Part shown: positions 7,501 through 22,500 of the stretch, one piece after another
Layout: each line of letters opens with the position of its first letter
Position numbering within the stretch: the first letter of the stretch is position 1
Virus record (IMG/VR): IMGVR_UViG_3300030090_006009
Location: 1 to 27,714 of that record
DNA length: 27,714 bases
Origin: a virus
Direction: 5' to 3' (one strand)
Notes under the pieces: model-generated
Told to the model about the DNA's origin: nothing
The model's database searches: none
Seen by the model: the letters and a program-made list of their open reading frames with translations, nothing else
Position numbers and translations under genes: made by a program

Positions 7501-10500
7501 TCACTTCCATCGAATTGCCCACCTTGATATGCGAGTCCACTAATCGCATGAGTAGCATTGCCCTCAAGTAACGTACCATCCCCACCAACAAAGATTTCAT
7601 CACCAACATTGATTGTTGGTATATTCTGCTGTGCAATTTGTATTTGAGTGGTTGTAGATGCGTACACTGTTCCAACGGCTTTTCCATTGATAGTAACATA
7701 TGTGCCTACCGATATAGCCGCACTTACTGTATCATGCTGTATTGTATGTAAATGTCCGGCTGTAGTTACACTTGTTACAAGTGTTGGTGAACCCGCGTTA
7801 TTGATGTATCTATACGACGGTTTGGGTGTTTGAATAAGCAACCCAAATGGACCCATGCTCGCATAGTACGTTCCATCATGGTAGTGAATTGTTTCAAAAT
7901 GTTCAGGCATCATGTTGTATGGTTTTGCATCTACAGCACGGTCACTCGCAGGTGTGGCCCAAGTTCTACTACTGTCACTGTAGAATGTATGTGGACGACC
8001 AAGATTCGGATGCCAAAGAGAAAGGAATGCATCGGCCATGTGGAGAGAATTAGTATCTCGACTACCTTGGAGCGTCTGTGGTAATGTGCGTGTGATGATG
8101 CTTGTTTTTGCATCAGTGAAAATTGAACCCGCTGGTTTGAAATCATACGCACGTGTCAAACGTATCGTCATACCTACTTCCAAATTAGCGTAGAAGGTGT
8201 CGTCTTTGTCGATACCTGATATTGCTTCTATGGAAAACACGTTAGCAGTGTTTTTTACACCTACTTCTACACCACTACGTATGGCGTATAATTTAGATTG
8301 CCTTTTCCCATTTTTATCAATGTACTCTAATTTTTGACCGTAATACGGCTCTTGCATGAAATTTCTTCCATCATCAACTTGAATACCCGTAAAGGCAGAA
8401 TTGGTTGTCCATGCTGATTTACCGTTTACATCAATATCAGTAACCACGGCACTTGGATTCAAACTGCGATTTTCCAATATTGGTGAATAAATATCGGGGT
8501 AAATACTCGGATAACCCGCGAGTGTCAATTGCGATGAAATAGAACCATAATTTGCTCTACAAAACTGATAATAGTCATCAAAGCGATATATCGACAAATG
8601 CCTATGGCCTATGTCATCAGTAACACCGCTTCCTATACCAGTTTTGTGAAGTATTGACCACCACGGAATGTTTGTTGTAAATCCGGGTGTGGAGTTTGCA
8701 AACATACCGGGGTGGTATGGGAATGAGTTGGCACGTGTAAACGCAGGTGATTCCGTGCCTTGCACACCCAATGCGTTGTACGTGAGAAGAGGGGGTATAT
8801 TGGTAAATTGTGAACCGTGGTCAGGGTCAAGGTCAATCATTAGTTCATTGATGAACACCTCACACCCGCGCACATCGGCCATTGTTGCTTCAGCCAATAC
8901 AAGTGCTACAGCACCGCGTGTGCTATCGGCTTGCTTCATACCTATGACCAAAGCAACTTGTTGGTTGGTGAGTTCTTCGACAGACCCATCCGGTAGTGCA
9001 GTAGCACCACCATTTTCGTGGAATCCTGTTAGTTGTGAGGTGTGTAGATTTGGCTGTATGACAATTTGATACGCACCAACTTCTGATGGGTCGGGGAAGT
9101 GATTGTCGAGTGTGTAATTAGCGGCGGCTTCCAAAACAATGGTATGCCCACCCTTGCTATTGATGACACCTGCTTGTCCTTTAGATGCTAAAATTCCATA
9201 TCCATCGTGTCGAACCTTTGATTCAAACATCAGGGTAAACGCACCTCCGTGTATATCGCTTGGGCCTGATGGTGTAGCAGTTAGAGAACTGAAATTCATA
9301 GGTGGGTCGTGACCGGAGAATTGGTCTGTAACAGATGATGCTACAGATGCTTTGAGCGTCGTTTTACCTTGTGCATCCATCAGTTGTTTTTCCAACAATG
9401 GTGTCGTAGATGACCGGCAAGCGCGGTGTAAGTCGTACACGGCTTGGTATGCAGGGTGCGCCCAATGACCCGGTAACATAGCCATTGTTGGTGTGACATA
9501 GTGATGACCCATACGCGGAATCGGCATCGGTGTCATCTTTGGCTTCTTGTAAATCTCATACGCAGGTGTTTGGAAGGTTAGAGTTTGCCCGGTCTTTGAC
9601 CCACCTGTTGTTGATACTGATAATTCAAAATGCGTGGCATCGGTTACTGATGCTACGTACGCGCCCGTGGGTATGCCCGAGCCTGATACAAGCATATTGG
9701 CTCTAATTGCTGTTGAAGATGCGTGTGTGATTGTTGGGTCATTGTTGTACGATGCACTCCCAACAGTGAAATCAGCCACACCGTCGAAGTATTGCGTGTG
9801 TGCCATGTCAGGACTTGACCCACTGACTTCAGCATGGTCACGTAGCCTTCGTGCTGCGTAGAACCTACTGCTACCTGCGGGTGTATAATACGAAGGTACA
9901 ACCTTGAGTGTAGTAATTGACCCTGCTACCAATGCATCGAAATCCGCATCTCCTACACATCCTCTAAATTCAGCACCACTAATGCTTGTGTACGATGCTA
10001 CACCACCACGACCTGTTGTTGGATTGTACAATCGTAGGAATCTACGACTATCGTTCATTTCAGATTCACCGAATCCTGTAGCAAACAATGTTGTGTTAAT
10101 TGATGCGTTGACAGTAAGCGTTGTTCCTGAATACGTAGTGGCGGTCAAGTCGTTGTTGACAACACCCGCTGAATGTGTGTATGTTGTTGGATAACGATGT
10201 GTATGTGTGTTACCTGATTTTGTTACATGGAAGAACAATGTACGGTCGTGAAGTTCATACGATGTTTGCAGAGGTTTGTTGTCCGTTGCATTTTCCCAAC
10301 CACTCTTTTTGACATCGGGGAATGCAACACCTGAAGACTCTTGACTAATGTGTTCCCAATTATGATTATCAAAAGAAGGACCAAGACGAGGACTCAATAC
10401 ACTGTTATTAAACAAATGCTTGACACTCGAATCCATGCTTGGGTGCAGCATTCCACCCCCACCAATTGTTTCTGTTTGGTATGCTTGGATTGGGTCAAAT

Positions 10501-13500
10501 CCTGAACGAACAATGATGTTACCGGGTACACTGTCAGGATTGGGCAACTGAACTTTGAGGTTTGGTGAAATACCACTGTTTGCAATTGCGGGAGCAAGCC
10601 CCTCTGTTCCTCGGTCACTGATGGTTCTGAAGCCACGAATAATTGTACCAAACGGTGAGCCACCTTCTACAATGTGAACTTGGCCTGTATCGTCTTGCAC
10701 TTCAATTTCTTCAAACTGTATATCTTCGTTTGGAATCATCATCACATTTCGTAGTTCATCAGGGTGGCGTGCGGCAAGTTGCGGGTGTGACAATTCTTGT
10801 GCTTGAATTACAGGGAACATTGCACTGTTTGTTGTTTCAAAGGAGAAGCGACAGTTACCAAGTAATTCCTCACCCATTACATGTGGTGTATTACTCAATA
10901 CTCTTGTTATCCAAGGCACAGCACCAAGTCCACGTGCATTAGAAGCAGGTAAAGACAGATTACCACCGTCCATGCGCTTCCATACTACATGTTCTACACT
11001 GAAGTTCTTTGCGGGATTGTTTTTGTATGTGTCATATCCGTTTACGTCACCAATCCAATATGCATTGTTTTCATCTGAAGTACCATATCGGTCACCAAGT
11101 CCGGCCCCGCTTGAACGTTCTTCCCATCCGAGTGCCAAGTTACGCTCTACACTACCTGTTCTTCCGGTGTAAGTTTCCAAATGTCCTGAACCGGGACTCT
11201 TATCGTAATCAAAGAACAGGTCACCAATGTGATTCAAACATGGTTCAGCGTTAAACAACGAAGAATCGGCAGATACAGCCGAATGTAATGTGTATATTGC
11301 ATTGAATGGACTTGCATCTGCATCATTCAAATCGGCTACTGTGGGTAACGATGTACCTGTAGCAATCAGCGCCTCAACATTCGGCCCCGCTGTAGCAGGT
11401 GCTGTGAATCGGCTTGGGTCGTGTATTCGCTCATTCCATTGAGTTGTTCCCGCGAACGTGATAGCCGTAGCCGCCGCTACACCTGCGGTTGTTTTACTGA
11501 CAACTGCAAGCCAATCACCTGTAGATGTGATGCCATCACGGTCACGCTTGGCTACAAGTGGTAATTCACTCTCATACGATACAACCAACATCGCACGACT
11601 GTACAATCCTTGCGGGTGGTACATCGTTGATGGTAATTCAAAGTTGGTAATGTCGTAATGCTCGGGTGTGTATTTTACCACACCGTCGTGAGAAGTTGTT
11701 GAACTATCACTGTACGAACGATAATGATATGCGTCGGTTGAGTTAGCAGTATATACACCTTCAGAACCCGCTGCTGTGAAATCACTTAACCCCCTAAACA
11801 CATGGAAATGATATGGCGCAAAAATTAAACTCGTATGTGGTACGTTGTATTGAAACCCATCAACCATTGGAGTCGCTTCAGGACTGTTCATCATCGGATA
11901 TGCTGACGGAAGATGACTCAAGACATTCAAGCATGAAGACGCCGCACCGTATGGCGAGAAGCCGAGTTTCGGATGCCATGCACCCTTACCTGCTGCATAT
12001 ACACGATTTGCTTTGTAGATTACATCGTTGTCAGCCAATGCAACAAGTGTTCCGCCGCCAATTGTAATTGATGTTGAACCCACAGCGGTAATAGTACCAA
12101 TCTTACTCCCATCTGCTTTGTATAGAACTTCACCTACAGCGAATGATGTACTCGCCGCTGTGCCATTTGTTGTCATCGCACCGGTCGTGTTTACCGCATA
12201 TCCACTACCATTGTTGATTTGTGTAGCCTTGTAAATTAGTTCACCGTTTGCGAGCGCATACTTTGTTCCCGCACCAATTGTCATCGAAGTAGTTGATATA
12301 GCCGTAACAACACCCAATGCGTTACCTGAAGAATTAAACGCAGTATCATTAACAGCAAGATGTGCGCTAATATCCGATGTTATCGTCATAGCAGATGTTG
12401 TACCAGCGGCATATGCGGAACCTGTTGTTTCTGTTGTACTCGACACAGGTACAGTCGTACCATCGGTAATCGGTAGTGTGTTGAGATATGAGTATCGCTC
12501 ACCGGCCCAACCCATCGCACCAATTGGTCTTGTACGGTCAATCGCATCCATTAGTCCATTGAAGTGAACTTGTGCCATGTGGTCACGTGCAGAATGATTG
12601 ACGTTGTTCATACGGTGAACACCTGCTTTTGTCCATACACACAGTATTACTTGAGCGCCGGGGTCAGCACCCAACGCAGGGAATGAAAGTGTATTTGCTG
12701 CTACAGTTCTTCCTCTACAATGTTGGTCAAACGTATATGCATCTTCAAACAATGGTAAACCTGAAATTCGATTGGGTGCAAGATAAAATCTTACAAACCA
12801 ATTACCGCTGCTTTCGTAGACTTCACGACTGTGATATGGTGCAAATGCAGGGAAGACTAAATCAGTGGGCGCTGTAGGATTACGGCCACTTTCTTGTGTT
12901 CTTAACCACCCACAAGCGGGTAATTGTTCACCCGTTGCTTGATTTGTTACAGGCGCTGTAATATGTACGTCACCGCTTGCTGTTAAAATTGATGAGATGG
13001 TTTTAGTACCCGCTTCAGTTTCATCTATTGGTACTAACGTATGATGGCTATACGACATTGCATCTGTAGTTAAACTAACCCAACCTGTGCGGTCTTGACG
13101 CATTGCATTACCCATAGACGGCATAAATGTACCACCCATAGCCTTGAGCGCACCACCACCGGGATGTTCATTGATAGCATTACCAAGCACTGTGGCTAAT
13201 TCTTCACCATTTTGACAACGTGTAGCATCAACAACAATGTATTCCATATCCACAGCCGCTGCATTTGCAGGTCCTGTGTTTGGTAGTATAGATGTTGCCA
13301 TAGCCGCAGATACACGGAAAGATGTTGGGTGTGTATGTGTCCAACTGTATTTTGCCACTCGGTAATTACTCAATGCGTGTGGTGGGTTACATGTAATTTG
13401 ATTATCAAGCCATGAGCCGCCCGGTGCATATCCACCTTCCATATGCCAAACGTAATCTGCTGCACGTGTTGACCCATACCACGAATATACGCAATGTCTT

Positions 13501-16500
13501 GTTGGGTGTGCATTCATGTAATATTGAGAGGTGTTGGCGTTTACAACATCACCACCTGCACGTACATTGGTAAAACTATCACCATAAAATCGACCGTCTT
13601 CGGGTCGTTGATTTAGCCCCGCTGTACCGTGCGCTGTTCCAATTAATGGTACACCTTTTGCCGGTTCCCAATTTAATCGTGTCCTCCAATGGAAAAAGCC
13701 GTAGTTTGATTGATATGTGGCATCAAATGGTCCTTCTAATAAGTCGTTATTGTTAATTGAATTAGGAAGATTTGCCAAACCCAATGTTGACCATGTGTTA
13801 CCTTGTATTAACGCATACGCTGTATCAGGTTCATTGGTGTTGTTTGCATTGTCTTCCATTGAAGGGAAGGGTTGTCCGGGTCCAAATACAATGTATGTTG
13901 TTTTGTTTTCTGTATCTGTAACGTGGTCTTCGTAACGCGCTGTAGGATGAGCAAACCGTAACACCAACGGTGATGGTTTCTGAATCAACATACCCGCTGA
14001 ATACTTCGCAGGGTAAGGGTGTGAAGCAATAACCGTAGCACCCGTTACTGTCATGTCAGGACTCAACACGTTGTCTTGATTGTAGAACGGTTTGCCACGC
14101 GACCCACGATGATTGTCTGTAAGAGCCGTGCCGGGGAAGAATGCCATCAGAGCGTTGCAATCAATGTTGGCAAACGAAGTGCTAATCTCATTTGCATGTT
14201 GTATACCTGCACAACCTGTTGGCCCCTTTGAGTATGGATGTGTGTAGAACTCCGAGTAGTCATTCTGTGTGCCGTCGTTCACATCTATGACTACGCCACT
14301 AAATCCACCACCGAAGTAAAGCGGTACACTGTGGTCAACGCTATCACGTGCGCCACGGAAGTACACGATTGGTTCCGAGAATGCACTCCCGTGGAGTCTG
14401 TAGCCATCAAAAAGTCTCGCTCTTTTATCTACGAAATATGACAAATTTCTTTCTCGTAGTGGTAAAGCACTTTCAATCATATTATTCCATGCATCTGTTG
14501 CTGATTCCGGTGTCCACTTCAAAACTCTATTTGAAGGGATATAATACAGAGAATCATTATCCGATAGTGCTTGATAATTTGTACCCGATAAACCAAAATT
14601 AGATGCTGCTGTAGTAAGTGCATATTGCCCAATAGGTTCACCACTGTTTACAAAAATGTAATCAGCAGGTTTGAATTGTTTGTTTGCATTTACAGTTTTT
14701 GTGTTGATAGTAGAAGCAGCACCTGCTGAAAAATTACCATTTACTTGAACACCTACACCTGTTCTTTCTTCAATATTCGCTAAAACAATTGTATTGATAC
14801 CTTCAACTAACGCAGAAGCGTTAGGATTACTACCGAGATAAACAGTTCTTTGTTCACCGTACGAAGGTAAAATAGTTTTGAAATCATTACCTACAGAATC
14901 TCTCATTTCTGTGCCTCTCGCGGTGGGTGGTTTGACTAAGAATGAAATTTCTTGTTCCCAAGTACCTGTAGGAGAATCATAACCATAATTTGAAACATAA
15001 TCAGACCTTAAGGCTACGTGACCATCCAATATATCGAATGGGGTATTATCACTATACGGTGGTGTAAATGTTAATGTCTCGCCTGATTTTGACCCACCTG
15101 TGGTTGTTTGTGACAATTGGAAAATTGTATCACTTGTAATTGATGAAACAGTAGAACCTTCAGGTATGCCACTACCCGATACAACAAATCCTACTTTAAT
15201 TAGAGAACTTGATGTATGTTCAATTTCTGTTTCGTTGTTGTATGTACCCCCACCAACTGTAAAACTTTGTTGAATATCAATATCAGATAATTCAACATTA
15301 GGATTGTTAATTCTTGGTAAAATATGGTCACCGGGTAATTCAGTAAAATTCACACCTTTCAGATTTTTTCTCCATCTTTCAGTATCTACAGGGTCATTGA
15401 AAGAATCTACAAGCACAGGTGTGGGTGTGTTTGCGTGGTAACCACGACCTTTTGTTCTAATTTGTAAAATTGTGTTTGGTATATACCCACAAGGATAACG
15501 TTTTTGATTGTCTATATCAGTGTTTGATAAAGCGGTATATGGACTATTTGCTGTACCATCACCACTGTATATGAACCATTTACCCGTAGAAGCAATCGAA
15601 GGGTCACTTGGTGCGCCTAAATATTCATATTCACCAAATTCGTTATGAGTTGCTTGTATACCCAAATCTCGATGCACTGATGCTGTAAACATTTGCGATA
15701 TTGGTTTAATTTTATTTTCAGGATTAAACGCTCTTACTCGGATAGCATCAGGTGCTACACCCCATTCACCAAATGTTCTACCATCAAAAGCATACATGTT
15801 TGTGCAATCAAACACGGCTCCTTCAATTTCATTTGGGTCGGCAAGGTTAATTGCAAACTCTGTTACAGCCGCCATCAACTCATCTGTCATTAACGTGGTA
15901 TGATTCAATACAGGTGAAATTAATGTTTTAACATCAATTGTAGATACTCCGAAATCTTCAGAACCATCCGTGGCTATGCCTGATACAGTAAGTTCATGTT
16001 GACTTGTGCTGTGATTTACCGGTGTCCATGTGTCCCCCTCAACACCAAAAAATTGATGATTTTGCAACCCATACGCAGTTGATACAGTTCTATGTGTGTA
16101 AGAATATGTATGACCTCTATCACCTGTTAATGAATCACTGTCAATTAGTCTGTCAGTTATTTGTATTAAACCATCAGTTTTTGGGAAACCAAAATATCCA
16201 AGAATATCTACTGACGAAACTGCTCTTACACCACCAATCACCGGATGTGTGTTACCATGATATGGCACTTCTAACTGTACTGTAAGAATTTTATTTGTAG
16301 CATCATAGGTTGATATAGCACCTACCGCCATATTTGTTGCAGGTACACCACGCCATTTGTTACCACGCCAATGTTTGTATTTTGAAGAAGCGAATTCAAC
16401 TCCACCACCTGTAATTTCATCAATTGGTGTCATTCTACCTGTGGCGTCACCAGCACCATACATGTGATGCCCTAATGTAAATCCACCTTGCGAAACATCT

Positions 16501-19500
16501 TGGTCATTGAAGAAAATACACACTTCATTTTCAATCGTAGATGGTAAGATAGTTTGCTCGTTAGAGAATTTTTCTCCGAACTTACGATAGATGTAACGAA
16601 GTCCATGACCTCTACCATAGTGGTCAACCAATCTAAACCCATATACCGGTGTTTCGCCTATACTTTCATTGGTAATTTGGCTTGAAGGCACGTGGCTTGT
16701 GTATTTTTGAATATCTAATTCCTTACCGTATAAATACCGTTTTCCATAATATCCGGCAAATCTCTTGTCTCCTTTACGACCAAAACCCCACGGACCTGTA
16801 TCGGGTGCAAAACCCGGTACACCGCTTTCTACCAAACCACCAAAGTTTACTCTTGCTGTAGCGCGAGAAGCAGGTCGTAATCCTTCAACGAAACTTGCAG
16901 CGGGGCTTTGAATTTCAAACGATTCATCATTCACCGTATTAGAAGTCATACCTGAACCCATTGTTGATGAAAGTAAACGAAGGTGTGCGGTAGAATCTAA
17001 TTTTGCTTCTTTGTGGGGGTCACCTCTATCACCATAATCTGAATTACTCAAGAATGGTTCCGAAGTTGATTCTGTGTTTAGATACTCACGTAGTGTAGTT
17101 ACAGGTGCGAAAGGACGACCATGTTTGTTCAAAGGCATGGGCGCTGGATGCATATTTTCCCCAAGAATTTCATCAGGCTGACACCAAAAGTTTCGGAAAC
17201 GCCCTCCATGTCCAATCAAAAATTGTGGTTGATAGGCTGCTTGACCCTTACTGTTGTCCAACCAAAGGCAAAAATTGCGCCCACTTGCACCGGGAATTGT
17301 TGAATGTATGACAATTGTAAACCCGGTTTGCCCATTTCTGTCTTCAATTACACGACCAAGATGAGCGCGTAGGTAACCCATGTGAGTTCCACGGTCACTA
17401 TTTTCTTGCGCGTTACCCGCATCCCACCAAGGCGCAGGGTCAAAAGTAGAACCTGTGGCCGCAAAATCAGCACTTATGTGGGCGGCTGTTGCATCAATAT
17501 TTTCATCCATAGTATCTTGTCGCGCACCGATTCGACCTAAATCAAAACGGTCACTTTCACCGGGATATTGATGTGATGGTCTTCGTGCATGTGTGCGACC
17601 TTTCTTGGCTCCACCTTGATTTACAATTCGTACAATTTCACGTGCGGCTGATTCAATATCTACAATACCTTCTTTCTGTCCAATTTCACCAAAGTCAATT
17701 GTTAAACGACGTACGAAATCCATTTGGGTCCAATGCGGGAGATGTTGCAATCTACTTTCTTCGTGGTTAGACAAATCTAATTCTTTGGAACGAATACCCT
17801 TGAGTGCAAGGAATGCCGAAATACACCGTGTACCATCAGGTGTATCAAAAAGAGTTGAAGATTCACGAATTTTGTAATCATCGCCAAGTGCCAATCTTGA
17901 ATCTCTAAATGCTTGAATCAACGGATAAAGTGTATTCTTTTCTTTTCGTGAATCAATGTGATAATCATTAGCCCAATGAGAATTACATGTCGCGGGTGTA
18001 GTTCTTGGTTGTGCGCTATCGGCTACGGCTCGGTCATCTGTAAGTGCTTCATATCGAAGACCGGAATGCACGTAATGACCATGTGATTTTCCGTAGTAGT
18101 TGAGATTAACGTCTTTGTACAGCGCTGCACCATCTATTAAGGGAACATTTGTACCTGCACCAATTGTAATAGATGCCGCAGCAACCGCTGTAACTTTTCC
18201 AAGTATGACGCCTGTGAATGGTATAGATGCAGTTCCGCCCGATGCATATTGCGAAGTATATACAATGTCACCAACATTGAAAATTTCTCTTGCGGGAAGA
18301 GTTTGTGTGGTCATTGCAGTTGTTGTGCCTTTCGGATAACCGGCTGTATTGTTAATTTGAACATAATTATGGCCTGAATTTGTGGTACTCATTGCTATTG
18401 GTCTTACAGAGGGTGGTGCGTTTGTAAAGTGGTCTTTCCATCGTGTTGGAGAAAGGGAAGCCATGTTACCCGTTGCTTTAGCACCAAATTGATTGTTCGC
18501 AATATCGTGAGCGTATGCACCTTCAATAAATGCTGATTGCTGTGTTGCACGATGCCATTTGTTTTCTGTTGGGAAACCATTTGCTACATCAATTTGTGTG
18601 CTGTATTGAGATGGATTACCACCGTTAATGGTGGACATGGTGTAAGGCATATCAAACGTCCCATCAATCGTACTAAACATTCGTGGCACACCAACATACG
18701 ATGCTTGAGCGCTTGATTGAACTTGCATGTGTATATCATGGAATGCGATAAACTCACGGTCGTGTGCTACGTCGTACAACAACACACGTGCTTTGTCACT
18801 TGATGCCAAATAAGGGTCAACGTATGCAATTGTAGGTGCTTGAGATGCATCTAACCCCATTGCCTCATAATTCAACTCTACTGTTTTGTTTACGTGTTGT
18901 GCGAAGTTGATTGCTGTATCAAGACAGTTATCAGCAATCAAGAAATTTTCAAGCGGTATACTCTCGCGTGGGCGTGATACAGCAAGTGTTCCTTCACCAC
19001 CATTGAAACCTGACCATACCTGACCTTCATTCAATACACCGCGACTCTTACAGAACAAACCCTCAACCGCATGTGGGTTGTTCATTGTCATATTCATCCA
19101 TACGGTGTCGCCGTTACGAAGACCACCGGGGGCGTAAGGATAGTACCATGTGGAGTTTAACAACGCATCATCGTCTTCTTGCATTACTGTGCCTGTGCCA
19201 ACGCGAATGTAATTATCAGCCGTAATTGCCGAAACATTGTTTGCATCAAGCGTGATAGTCGTTCGACCACGCAACAATGTTGTGCCGTCAGGAATATCAA
19301 TGATTGTTCCACCACCAATTGTGATATTGGGTGTAGAGGTGCTTGCAGTTACAATACCCGCCAAACGTGGTACATTGTCAATAAGCGCATACAATACATC
19401 ACCAGCGATGTAATGTGAAGTAGGGTTTGCGCTTACAGAGAATGCTGACGTAGCACCGGCTGAAATAGTTCCTCCACTATTTTGTGTAAGTGACATTGGT

Positions 19501-22500
19501 GCTGTTGGGACCAAATACGATGTGACGCTCGCTACTTTTCCAACATAACCAATGTCACCTAAACTGGCATGGTTTTCAACATAAATTTCATCATCAACAC
19601 GAATAGCCAAACCTTGTTGGTTGGCATGTAACAACCGCGCACCATTTTCTGTATCTCCTTGTGTAAGATATAGTGTAGTTGTACTACCTGCACTCGCCGT
19701 TATTTGATATTTCCATTCATCATAATTCGCACCTGTATAACCACCAGTATGCGCTACCGACCTAAATGTGGCTGTTGTTAATTCATCGTCACGTTGTAAA
19801 GATGGGTTAGATACAGATTTTACAGCCATACCTTTCTTCTTCAATTGAATATCTAATCCTTCCATATTGGTAACAAACGCTGGTATAGCATAGGGCGTAC
19901 CGCCACTAATTTTCTCTGTCATTACCAAGAATGATGAATTGCCAAGATTTTCTGCATTGGTCATTGGTGTGACACCAAGATAGTACATTTCGTAATCGTT
20001 ATTTTCGTATGTTACTTGTGCTGTATACAATGCGTCACCAGCACTCAAGACCATTGATTTTTCTTGTATGGTTGCAACAACAAATGATGCACCTGAACCT
20101 ATTCCACTATCAACAATTGACAATACATCGCCTACACGATAACCCGAACCACCCGATACAATACTTGCGATAGATGCTACAGGTCTATCAGCAGAACCCG
20201 TGACAGCCACAGTAACTGTACAACCTGTGCCATGTCCGCCTTTTGTTGCAAGAGTACCCGAACCTGTGTAGTTTAATCCACCAACAACAGTACCTGTTGT
20301 CAAGACTTGACCCGAACTACCTGTTACGGTTGTTTCATATTCAACTTCAGGAAACAATTCAGCCGCATCATTGTCTACAGTCACAATAGCCAAACCTGTG
20401 TAGCCATTGTGATTTGACAGTGGTTCAATTTTTTTGACAGTACCTTTAGCGCGTTTTGATTGGATTCTCGGTGCGTGAGGATTTGCTTTTGGCCCTGCTG
20501 CGAATTCTACTGCACTTACGTATTGACGCAAACCATAATCGAGATTACCACCCTGTGTTTGCACATTTGCTCTGTCCAAATAGTAATCACTTCGACTCTC
20601 AAAATCTGCGGTGGGTGTGTCAAAATCCGAACCAATGGGTATCAAAGATTCTGTGTCATACATTGAACTCAAAGATAGCGGTACACCGGGTTTTGCTTCT
20701 TGGAAGAAATTTTCACTATACGTTGATATATACAAAAATTTCTCGTCAGTATCAATTTCTCGATACATACCCCACTCACCTGAAGGAAGGAATACTTTCC
20801 GCACAAGTGGAACTTGATGGTCCGCAACCCGATGCATTTCATCTCCCCTTGGGAAAATATCAGGATTATCGACATGTACAGCGTGATAAGGTACACCACC
20901 TGTATCTTCTGAAGGTGATGTTTTATTCATTTCAATTAACGTAATATTTGCTGATAATAGAAAATCTTTGTTTGCAAAATTTTTGCTAAAGGATGAAAAT
21001 GCTTCTTTGTCACTTGCTTCGGAATCTTTACATCGACGACCTACGGGTGTTGGATTCCAAGTATGTGCAGTATAGGTTGCATCGAGATGTATCTTCATGC
21101 TGTTATCAGGACCGGGATAAACAGCATCCGTTGCATTTTGAAAGAATTGATTTGGGAATACAGGTATTTCGACTAACGCACGTGTAGAGGCATATTGTGT
21201 ACCTAATTGATAATCGTGTGTAACATCATTCATGGTTTGGAATAATCGGTCGTTGACAGTTGTACCATCTTGACACAAATTCTCATCCAAAAATTTGTTT
21301 GTGTTGTAAATAACTTGATTAATTTCAAACACACCAGTTTGGTTAATTGTAGTAAGACCATTTCTTACACACCATTCTGAAAACAAAGTTACCGCTTGTC
21401 CATCATTCAACAAAAATTTTCTGTCTTTCAATGCATCTGTGCTGTCAAACAAAAACGCAGAACCTGTCTTTGCGTAGTATTCAGCACTTGCACCATCGGC
21501 AAGATAGATGCGGCCTTGCTTTGGGAAACAATACGTACCCCACGATTTCATATCAGGTGAGTCATTGTTAAGCGGTGCAACGGATAACCAAGTTCCTTTT
21601 TCAGTTGCACCATCGTCAATAGTAGCGATGGTCAAAAGACTTGTTTTGATAACCGATGATGCCGAAGGGCTACCTGAACCCGCATCCGTTTGTTTTACTT
21701 TGAAAGTGTCACCAACTGCCCAATTGTAGCCACCGGATGTAACAGTCCAAGAGGCTATGACCCCCGTAGAAGAAGTTCCTACAGTAACTGTACCTGTAAG
21801 AGCCGCGCCATTACCGTTGACGTTTTCTACTGTGGCTGCATCGTTTGTAGCGTCATTGTAACCCGAACCACCGTTTGTTACTGTTACGCTCGATACAACA
21901 CCAAACGGCGTGTTCTTGACCGATATACCCTGTGCAGCGCAAGCGTGTTGTGTAGACCACGGTAGTCGTGCAAATGGTGACGGGTCCCACGTAGGCTTGG
22001 TATTCACCGCACCCTGACCGGGACCACCAAGAGATACGGTGACAACCGGAGCGTTTGGCTCAATCTCTTTGACAATTGTAGAATCAGGCGAGCCTTCACC
22101 AATGATATTCACATTCTGCGATACCATGCTGTCAGCCATGCTACGTGTTTGTACTGTAGTTACAAGACCACTTTCACCTTCACTTTCAGTTACAGAGTGT
22201 ATACGATGTTGTCCCATCATGTAGAAACATGATACAACGTTTGGCTCCTTGTGATGTTCTACCCTTGAACGTAAATGTTGTAATTGATTGGTGCGTTTTC
22301 GATTTGTGGGTTGAATACAAATACCTACATCATCTCCTTCAAACTTCAAATCAATAATGTCAAACATTTCAAATACATTTGAATTACCATGTGTTGAGCC
22401 AATGTCAAATACACCTGTACCCGATGATGTGGCACTTACAGCCCTTCTCAATGTTCCATCGTCAGCATCGGTTAAATTTTTGGTCTTAGAATTAAATGGT

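Noticed and set aside
20456-20944. A 162-aa plus-strand reading frame opposite the giant gene
   Set aside because: Its translation is low-complexity Leu/His/Tyr-rich, typical of a shadow of a Thr/Asp/Asn-rich gene on the other strand; no start signal or neighbour coupling.
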